This document shows positions 57,141 to 64,000 of a stretch of DNA of 64,000 bases, in pieces. Source of the stretch: Tetraselmis striata (taxonomy: Eukaryota > Chlorophyta > Chlorodendrophyceae > Chlorodendrales > Chlorodendraceae); NCBI GenBank assembly GCA_006384855.1, contig VCJN01002819.1, forward strand, positions 1-64,000, in the 5' to 3' direction. The position numbers were made by a program, and so were the translations under genes. Positions within the stretch are counted from its first letter, which is position 1. The number at the start of each line of letters is the position of its first letter. Under the pieces are notes generated by a model, which ran no database searches, was not told the DNA's origin, and was given only the letters and a program-made list of their open reading frames with translations.

Positions 57141-57887
57141 TCCAGTTTTATGTTCTGCTGTGAAACTTTTCGCGTGCTTTCCCATGGAGATCCAAGGGAC
57201 CCACCCACCCAAGGGTTCTCGAGCCTAGGGGAAATACAGTACCATATTTTGATATTACTTGGTCGGTCGGAGCGCCAGTCTGATTGCTTCTTATTTGCCC
57301 CGCCTTCCCTGGACCGTACAACTACGAATATATGCTGTATCTTCGTATTACGTCGCCCCACCGAGTTGCAGACTACAGACCGATCAACACACAGTCGCTA
57401 CAGCATCCAGTGCAGTTCCGGAACCTTTCCTCCCGCACATGCGACCAGCTATGAGACCACGAGGAGACCGCCTGCTGCCCTGTACCTGACTACCGCACGC
57501 CCGTTCGCACGCCAAAAAGCTCCCGCCCCACCCGCGGCCGCGTTCACGTGCAGTAGTGCCCACACGATCAAGTAGTGCCTACAGCAATCGGGAGAGATAG
57601 GCGCGCGGACCCAGCGGTGAAGGCAGCCTGTGCAGTGGCGGAGACCCCAGCAAAGAAGAGACAATTACACCAGTACGTACGAGTAGTGGCCGGGTTACGA
57701 GGTCGAGACCGAGAAAGTACGGGACCGCAGATGGGGCTTCCGGAGGCGCGCGCGCGGGGGGGGGGGGGGGGGGGGGTCCTGGTACATCAGCACAGTTCGT
57801 TGGTCGCCCTGCCTTTATTTTCAACACGCTGGCTGACACCGCCACTGGCGGTGCTGGTTGCAGGCAGCGCTGCCCGCAGCCGCAGCA
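57141..57887. other. 5' flank of the downstream MgtC-family gene
   Basis: No gene seen. A G run of about 20 bases lies at 57757-57776, 110 bases before the start codon, so it may be within the 5'-UTR. Confidence 0.4.
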
Positions 57888-59849
57888 ATGCCGCACGTCG
57901 CGTCCCGCTCTAGAGGAGGGCCGCCGTCCCTGCTGGAGCGCTTTTACCACTGCTACCGCTCCTACTTCTCCAACTCGCCGGCGCGCGACGGCGTTATCTA
58001 TGGCTTCCTCATGCTGCTGCTTGTCAGCTACGCTATCATCTCCGTCATAGGGCCCTTTATCGCCCCTGCTTGTGACAAACCCGCGCCAGACTTGCCCTTC
58101 AAGAACCCAGACTACAACCCGGTGAGGGCAGAATGAAAGGCGGGGGGGGGGGGGGGGGATCTCCCTGTGAGCCAGTAAAAAATGTCATATTTGCAATGAC
58201 TGCGGTTGGAGTACTGAAAGACCCACCGTATTTCCAACCCAGGATCCATGCTTGACCACGCGCTTTGTGGAGCTGGGTGGCATCACGCTGCGCGAGTGCT
58301 GGTTCATCCGCTGCATCATCAGCTCCATGATCCTAGGCAGCGTGATTGGCTACGAGCGGCGCAGCCCTGACCGCGCCGCCGGCATCCGCTCCATGTCGCT
58401 CACCGCGCTCGGCGCGTGCTGTTTCACCATCGCCGGCAACTACGCCTGCCAGACGGGCCCCATGAACTGGGACGCTTCCCGAATCTCTGCCGCCATCCCC
58501 AGCGGTACGCCTCCCAGACCCATTCCCCCAGGCCACACCCCCATAACGTGGCGCGGCAGTGCCGCGGTCATTCCGGCAGACTTGCGGCGGCATGCATATC
58601 TCGCACGTTTGTGGCCGCACCGGGCAGTGGCGCTCTGCGATCTGCTGTGGGCTCCAGGGTACCCCACCCGAGCCGCAGCGGCGCGAATCAGTGATGGCGT
58701 GATATCGAGCGGATACTGTGTATGGTATATGCAGCTCAACTCCAGGAGGAAACGTGGCTCAAAACGGACGCGGCAGAGCTTGCACGGAGGAATAATAACA
58801 CATATAACATATACGTACAAAATGAACTAATGTAGGAATGACAAAACAGAGGAATGATTACGCCCCAAGGCTGGCAATGGGGATGAAGTGGTAACATAGG
58901 AGCGCATTGAGAAGGAGGGGGGGGAAGGAGGGGGGGGGGGGGGGGGGGGGGAGAGCATACGCCCCTGCTGTCCCCATGATCGGCTTTTCATCAGGCCGGT
59001 TGCTCCAAAACCGGAGCTGACCGCACCCCCTTTCTGGGCCCCGCAGGCGTGGGATTCCTGGGAGCGGGCATCATTTGGTGTGCGCCGCACTCCAGCGCCT
59101 GTGCCTCTTGCCACCTCCCCACCCCGCATGCCCGCCTTTCCACCCCGAATCGCTTCTTCCCACACGCACTACCCGGCCCTTGTAACCCCGGGGGCTCCCC
59201 ACCACAACCACCTCCGCCACTCCCGCAGGAAGGGCTACGTGAAGCAGGAAGATGGCAGCCCCGACATTCACCAGGTGCACGGCCTTACCACCGCGGCCTC
59301 CATCTGGCTGTCTGCCGCCATCGGTGCGCCCCCCATTTCCCCCGTCCCAGTCTCACCGCCATTGCTTGTCCTGCCCGCTGTTCTATGCTGCTTACCTTCT
59401 CCGGCCTGCTGTCTACCCCAATGTGCCGCAGCATTGGCCCTTGTTCAAGCATTGAGCCCCCCGGCTCCATCTCCTCTCTCCCTCCCTCTCTCTCCCTCTA
59501 TTCTTTTCTATGCCCGCTGTGGGCCAATACAGGGACGGCCTGCGGCGGCGGCCTCTACCCCGCGGCCTGCTTCACGGTGACGGGCATCGTGTTGATGCTG
59601 CGCTTCGGGCCGCGCAACAGCGAGATGGTGGCGGAGGAAGAGGACGGGGAGCCAGGCGGCAGCAGCGACAGCGACGAGGGGGCCGAGCTGGCCGAAGCGG
59701 CGGACATGTTTAGGGGCGGCCCCGAAACATCCTCGCTTTCCTCCTCGCTGCTGGGGCGGCGCAGCGACGAGTTTCCCCGCGCGACCTCCTCGGCCGTGCG
59801 GCGCCTTGGCAGAACGGAGAGCAAAAAGTCGACGTTTTCGCACACATAA
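57888..59849 (+). CDS. MgtC/SapB-family membrane protein, downstream copy
   Basis: Five exons: 57888-58121, 58243-58504, 59047-59077, 59229-59323 and 59533-59849, 312 residues. It parallels the upstream copy: FSNSPARDGVIYGFLMLLLV (first membrane segment), SMILGSVIGYERRSPDRAAG, IRSMSLTALGACCFTIAG, GPMNWDASRISAAIPSG, the 31-nt microexon VGFLGAGIIW, then KGYVKQEDG and TTAASIWLSAAIG, a last helix (ACFTVTGIVLMLRFGPR) and an acidic Ser-rich tail. Exon borders at the microexon are shared with the first copy. An intron at PDYNP|DPCL is absent from the first copy, and the final introns lie at different positions (after SIW there, after SAAI here). Expected in a membrane; compartment unknown. A duplicated pair in one orientation. 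Confidence 0.86.
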
Positions 59850-60273
59850 CCCCCCCCCCCCCCACCCCTCTGTTCCGGTCCTCTTGAGGTGCTCACAAGT
59901 TTGAGGTGGACGATGCATGTAAGCATCGCCCTTCGCAGATAAGCCTCCCGCCTTCACCCTTCTCCCCGTGGTGATAGCAAGTACACACTCCTTAAGTTTC
60001 ACCAAATCAAAGAATCCGTGTGGCTGCGCACGGTGTACTGCACGGGGAGGAGGCTCCTGGCCACCAACACACTTGGCAGCCGCCCTCGAGGCAATCACCG
60101 CATCGATCCGTAGCAATATCATTCATACCATGTCTACGCACGCGTTCAGCGCTGTACACCGGGTATCATGTGATAGGTGTATACAAGGCGCCATGCGATG
60201 ATGATGAGTTGCGTGCCCCCTCCCTTTCCCCTTCCATATTCCACCACATATGACAACGCAGCTAATCGCCAAC

Positions 60274-60333
<60 letters not shown>

Positions 60334-60621
60334 GCTACCTCGGCATGGCCGTCCCCAAGTCACCCCCACACCAAATTACGGCCACAACGACTTTACAGAG
60401 AGCCGCATAACGCCGCTCCCCTCTCCGGAGGTACGTCATGGAGGCAGGGGGTGGGGGTAGAGTACTGTCCGCTCCCCGCGCCTCGAATGCTGTGGAAAAA
60501 TCTGCCTGAAAATGCTACTCGTAGCCTCTGCCCAGATGGCTGTCGGGGTGGGCGGGCGCAATCCCTTAAGTGACAGCAAGGGCTGCGGCCTCAGGCGCGC
60601 AGGTCTACATGCAGGCTACAA
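59850..60621. repeat. intergenic with a long (AC)n microsatellite at 60273-60332
   Basis: A C run follows the MgtC-family stop codon directly. About thirty uninterrupted AC units occupy 60273-60332. No gene supported. Confidence 0.85.
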
Positions 60622-60876
60622 TCAGCTCTTGCCGGCCGCCTCCCGCCGCGCCTTGGCCGCCTCCACCTTGCGCATGTGCGCCGCCCGTGACCCGCCCGTA
60701 TGCCGGATGCGCGCGCCCGTGACCGCCTGCCACCGCAGCAGCGCCGGCGCCTCCGTCAGCACGATAAGCAAAGGGGTGCAGTCTGCGAAATGGCAGCTGA
60801 AGTCCAGTGCCTCGCTGACCGACATGCCGCAGGCTGCCGCACCGACTGCAGCACATGTTGCCCCAACTCCGCGCAC
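60622..60876 (-). CDS. unassigned ORF, possibly a further exon of the Stc1-like gene
   Basis: An open frame of about 84 codons, just downstream of the Stc1-like stop on the same strand: ACGMSVSEALDFSCHFADCT, a hydrophobic strand PLLIVLTEAPALLRWQAVTG and a basic helical end (HMRKVEAAKARREAAGK). It reads like real protein more than like a shadow. An AG after CATGTGCTGC could be an acceptor. It may be an alternative last exon of the gene upstream, or a small separate gene. I know no relatives. Confidence 0.35.
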   Translation of the reverse strand: MRGVGATCAAVGAAACGMSVSEALDFSCHFADCTPLLIVLTEAPALLRWQAVTGARIRHTGGSRAAHMRKVEAAKARREAAGKS

Positions 60877-60906
60877 AGACTGGCTCCCTACCGAGCCCCG
60901 CGCTTT

Positions 60907-61658
60907 CTAGCTGGCGTCCCTCAGCTTCATGTACCCCTGGGCAGGTGCGCGCACCTTGGCCTGCTGGCTGCTCTCCTGGCAAGCCGCCACCAGGCTGCCC
61001 ACCACGCCAGTCGGTGCCGCGGCCCCCGCCGCCGCACGCCGAGCCCCCGCCGCCTCGGCCTCCGCTGCGTCCGCGCGCTGCACGCACTCCTTGCAGCGCT
61101 GCTTCCCGGGGCCCTTTTGCGTCAGCTGCGACTTGGTGAATGCCGTGGCGGGCAGCTCCTCCTGGGTCAGGAACCCCGCGGCGGCGCATGGTCGTCAGTG
61201 GCAGGTCATGCGCTTCCATAGTTAAATACAGTTGTCCCTTCCTTATAGACCTAGTACCGTACAAATGGGTGAAGAAGGAGAGTTCATTACTCACCGGCAG
61301 GAAGAGTTTCAACAACCAAATTCAGCGTTTGCTTTTAAATGGAGAAATGGTTGTATCTTCCAGGCGATAGATAGGAAAAATGGCATAGGCGCACCTTGCA
61401 GCCGGCACATGCGTGCTTGACGCCGGCCTCCGCCGCGGCCGCCGCGCCGTCACCCCCCGACGGCGACTGCTTGGCTGCCTCCGCCGCCTGCGTGCAGGTC
61501 TTGCAGGTGGCGGCGAGGTCGGGGTGCTTCTGTGCCTTGGCCAGCTGGGCCTTGCTAAAGCGCTCCGCTGGAAGCCGCTTGGCCCGGCACGCGAGGCACG
61601 TGAAGTTGCCCGCGCTGCGCTGCCAGTCGGTGCTCAGCTCGCTGTTGGGCGTCCCCAT
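60907..61658 (-). CDS. protein with two Stc1-like zinc modules
   Basis: Two exons, 61658-61395 and 61161-60907, both in phase 0, 172 residues. Module 1 (residues about 19-57): FTCLACRAKRLPAERFSKAQ, LAKAQ, then CKTC. Module 2 (about 82-118): HACAGCKEELPATAFTKSQL, TQKGPGKQRCKECV. Each has C-x2-C, a 'LP...F[ST]K.QL' helix and a second C-x2-C, the tandem LIM-like layout of Stc1 domains. The exon junction falls exactly in module 2 after its first Cys pair. In fission yeast, Stc1 joins Argonaute to the histone H3K9 methyltransferase complex; many algae and fungi have Stc1-domain proteins of unknown role. An Ala-rich linker and a polar tail carry no motif. Family by motif, about 0.65 sure; other small zinc-ribbon families are possible. 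Confidence 0.68.
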
Positions 61659-62460
61659 CGTGCGCTGCCCTGCGTATCGCTCCCTGGGAGGCCGGTCTGT
61701 CTGCTAAGCAAATCCGCGCGGCGCGAGTATGCAGGCGATCCGAGCAGCTCGAACACCCCGCGGCGGGCTTGTGCTGGCTTGTGCTCACTGGTTGCTGGCG
61801 GCGGCGCGGAGCGCCACACGAGAGACGATACCCGTTCCACTGGCTGCTCATGGCGGAAGCGAGCCGGGCAGCACCGCGCAGCAGCAGGTCAATATTTGTC
61901 GCTTTGGTTCGGCCATTTACAGTAGTTTGCGAATATTGTGTAGTCGCTATAATGGTTTTTTTGGCCCCCGGGACAGGACTTGCGGCGAAACCCTTGATGC
62001 AGCGTCTCGACGACGGCCGTTTCGGCAGCAATGCAGTTACGGAAAGCCCTGGGTAGGCGACGCTCCGTAATCAAGCAAATTGCCGAAGCATTCGGCAAGA
62101 CTAATTAGGGGCTAGTGATATAATTTCCAACATTGTCTAAAACACTGCCATGAAAATACCCGGCACTGACCACGAAAAGTCCGCCCTACCCGTTTGGGCG
62201 TCGGCCCATTCGAGTAATGCGCGAGTTGGGGCAAGCCCCAACCCGCGGAGCAAAGCATTTCGGGAGTGCGATACATGTGCAACAAAGAAGGCAATGTGAG
62301 GGAGGGCCCGACGCCATAGCTGGAAAAATTTCCCATTCCCAGTAAAATCTAGGGCGCCGTGAAGGGAGGGGGGGGGGGACCCCGCCCAAAATAAAGGCAG
62401 CTAAGTCCTCAAGTGTTCACGCAACAACCTTAATACTAGTAAAATCCCTGAACTCTGGAA
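61659..62460. other. intergenic, no gene seen
   Basis: The promoter of the Stc1-like gene should lie at the left end. Otherwise no motif or repeat recognised on either strand. Confidence 0.35.
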
Positions 62461-62736
62461 CTAACAATCCAAAATTATGACGGTGATACCCCCGCCCACC
62501 GCGGGCACTCCACCAAGCAACATATGTTCGATGGTCTCAGATTCACCTCCGCCACATGCAGAGTAGTGTTCAAGGAACCGCTTAGGCATGGCATGAATCC
62601 AGGACAATCGGCGGGCAGCGGGAAATACTCGGGTGCGTAATAGTATCGTAATGCATGTGCACCCCGGCCACAACCCCTGCGGGGACACCCACACCGTACT
62701 GTGGCAACGGGTTTGACGCATAAGACATCTGAACAT
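62461..62736 (-). pseudogene. LINE-type retrotransposon tail fragment
   Basis: The piece LLRTRVFPAARRLSWIHAMP, then HYSACGGGESETIEHMLLGG, follows the common end region of non-LTR elements: 'LRT...P....L...' then C.xC ... E..EH.L..CP. The final CP is changed to GV and the frame ends soon after. The region around it is otherwise non-coding. A short 5'-truncated relic. Confidence 0.5.
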
Positions 62737-63203
62737 ATATACCCCAGGTTTTAGTGCGTGTGAACGATGCCAACGATTCGTTACGCGCCCACACTGATGC
62801 CTTACTCGTTTAGCGGCATCGCGCGCAGCTAGTGACCTCCACTCCAGTGGAAGGTGCGCCCCCTCAGCTAGCCCTACGTTCGCCCTAGCTAGTCAATCTA
62901 GCCACCGCACAGTCCCCGAGGTCCACGTGTTAGGGCGCGCCGACTTCGCTGATCTACTAAATGTGTTATACATGTATTCAAGTCGGAGGCTTTAGGGAAC
63001 GCCCGAGCCCGTGCTGCAGCGGCCGTAGCCTCTATGGGCGCAATATCCAAACCGTACTCAATTAGTGCTTGCGGTGCCTCATTGGGGTGGGTAAAATCTC
63101 CCTAGGGGTGGCCACTGCACCGATGATGCGGAAATTGAATATCGCTATGTGATGGTATTACTCACGGTTTATTATCAATGTTAGGTTATATGTGCTCGAC
63201 AAT

Positions 63204-63360
63204 TATCAATGTTTGTTATGAGTAAAGGGGCGGGTGGCCCGCTCTCGAACGGGATGCGCACGCGTTTGCGGATCATGTCGACGATGACTCGGCGGCCAGC
63301 GCCAATGTCCGCCCGGGCCTGCCAATTGCGTCGCACTCGGTGGCGCATGCAATCCCACTC
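63204..63360 (-). pseudogene. DIRS-type RT N-terminal fragment
   Basis: The frame reads CMRHRVRRNWQARADIGAG and then MIRKRVRIPFESGPPAPLL. It aligns without gaps to the start of the RT gene at 41.6 kb (YMRHRVRRRWRDWENIGASG, IRQGVRIRFKNGRRPHPY). It is thus a diverged relative of the same element family. No RT core follows. Confidence 0.65.
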
Positions 63361-63530
63361 AAGGGTGCACGAGCCAGCGCGTGAGCCGGGGTCCACAGGA
63401 CTACGCCCGTGGCCCGCAAGGGTTCGTCCTCGCTCGGGAGTGACATCGGTCGCCCTAGGCCGCTTGCTCGTCGCGCGCCGCAAAGAGTAAACGGCCGGAG
63501 GAAACATCCCGTTCGGTCACGGTAGCCCAA

Positions 63531-64000
63531 TTAGCCACCGGCCAGACACGGAATCGTTGCCGGTCCCGAAGTAGGTGTTTGAATCGGCTAGCTAGCTATA
63601 GGCCAAGGGGCTGTGCAGTCGGCGACTCGGCGCCAAGATGGAGCGTGACATGAAGGTGAGAGCACGTAGATGGGGTCACCGGTAGGTACCACCAACCCGC
63701 GTAACAGGCGCGGTCGGGATGGAGGGCTCTATGGGAAAGGGGCGCGGTGTCTTAGCGCTTCGCCTTTCGAAGGTGCGATTTAAAGTCGTCAGCTGTCAGC
63801 ACACCTGCAACAGTCGGCTCGGCTAGTCGCACCCAAGAAGACGGTACCGGCGGTCGGAGGGTGGCGAGTCTTCACATGCGGTTCGGGCGTGCGGAAAAGC
63901 CAAAGCGTCTTGCACGGGACGAACCTGCGAGCATCGACGCGGCCCGCCACATGGTAGGCGGGGCTCGAAGATAGAAGGTGATGGAGACAGCAGCTAGCCC
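63531..64000. other. unassigned right edge
   Basis: No ORF over 60 codons and no recognisable RNA gene. The stretch is GC-rich with several short self-complementary pieces. Confidence 0.35.

Noticed and set aside
63830-63905. Possible group II intron-like piece (CACATGCGGTTCGGGCGTGCGG)
   Set aside because: A short resemblance only; no domain V hairpin, boundary sequence or intron-encoded protein could be shown.
1-64000. tRNA or rRNA genes
   Set aside because: T-arm-like GTTCGA-type strings (for example near 2888 and 8728) lack a matching acceptor stem and anticodon arm.

Overview
The window is nuclear DNA of a eukaryote, most likely a GC-rich green alga (core Chlorophyta). Genes are broken into many short exons with GT-AG introns and a few GC-AG introns. 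The genes include a chloroplast-targeted lumenal protein with a twin-arginine signal, a dynein light chain, an AP-2 sigma subunit, two nuclear-encoded mitochondrial ribosomal proteins, and plant/algal-type retroelements. Introns carry many pure C or G runs of 15 to 30 bases. The genus cannot be fixed from sequence alone. Exon models were built by hand from splice signals, reading phase and remembered family motifs; no search was run.

Layout. 0.9-2.7 kb (-): DUF1499 thylakoid-lumen protein. 3.9-4.7 kb (+): AP-2 sigma. 5.9-6.3 kb (-): Tctex-type dynein light chain. 7.8-8.1 kb (-): decayed LINE-type fragment. 11.7-19.9 kb (+): a roughly 1,010-residue Argonaute in at least 18 exons. 19.9-27.2 kb: no convincing gene; degenerate repeats and a near-perfect 73-base palindrome. 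27.3-33.5 kb (-): a sialyltransferase-like (GT29) type II membrane protein. 33.85-37.65 kb: a deleted LTR retrotransposon with a 5-bp target duplication, a chromodomain-like ORF remnant and a 709-base-arm inverted repeat. 38.0-43.0 kb (-): a DIRS/PAT-type tyrosine-recombinase retrotransposon with split direct repeats. 43.3-44.0 kb (+): mitochondrial bL28. 44.9-45.5 kb (-): DUF427 protein with an in-frame TGA. 46.7-50.1 kb (+): a second, divergent GT29 gene. 50.4-50.6 kb: MITE-like element. 51.2-51.6 kb (-): mitochondrial mS33. 52.0-52.3 kb (-): small mitochondrial-type ORF. 53.1-56.1 and 57.9-59.8 kb (+): tandem MgtC/SapB-family genes flanking a broken kinase fragment. 60.9-61.7 kb (-): a protein with two Stc1-like zinc modules. 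62.5 and 63.2 kb (-): fragments of a LINE and of a DIRS-type element.

How they fit together. Most genes are unrelated housekeeping neighbours, as usual in an algal nuclear genome. The one suggestive theme is RNA silencing: an Argonaute with an Asp at the glutamate-finger position, a Stc1-like protein (in fission yeast Stc1 links Argonaute to heterochromatin), and retroelements including a long inverted repeat that would fold into dsRNA if transcribed. That link is inference only.
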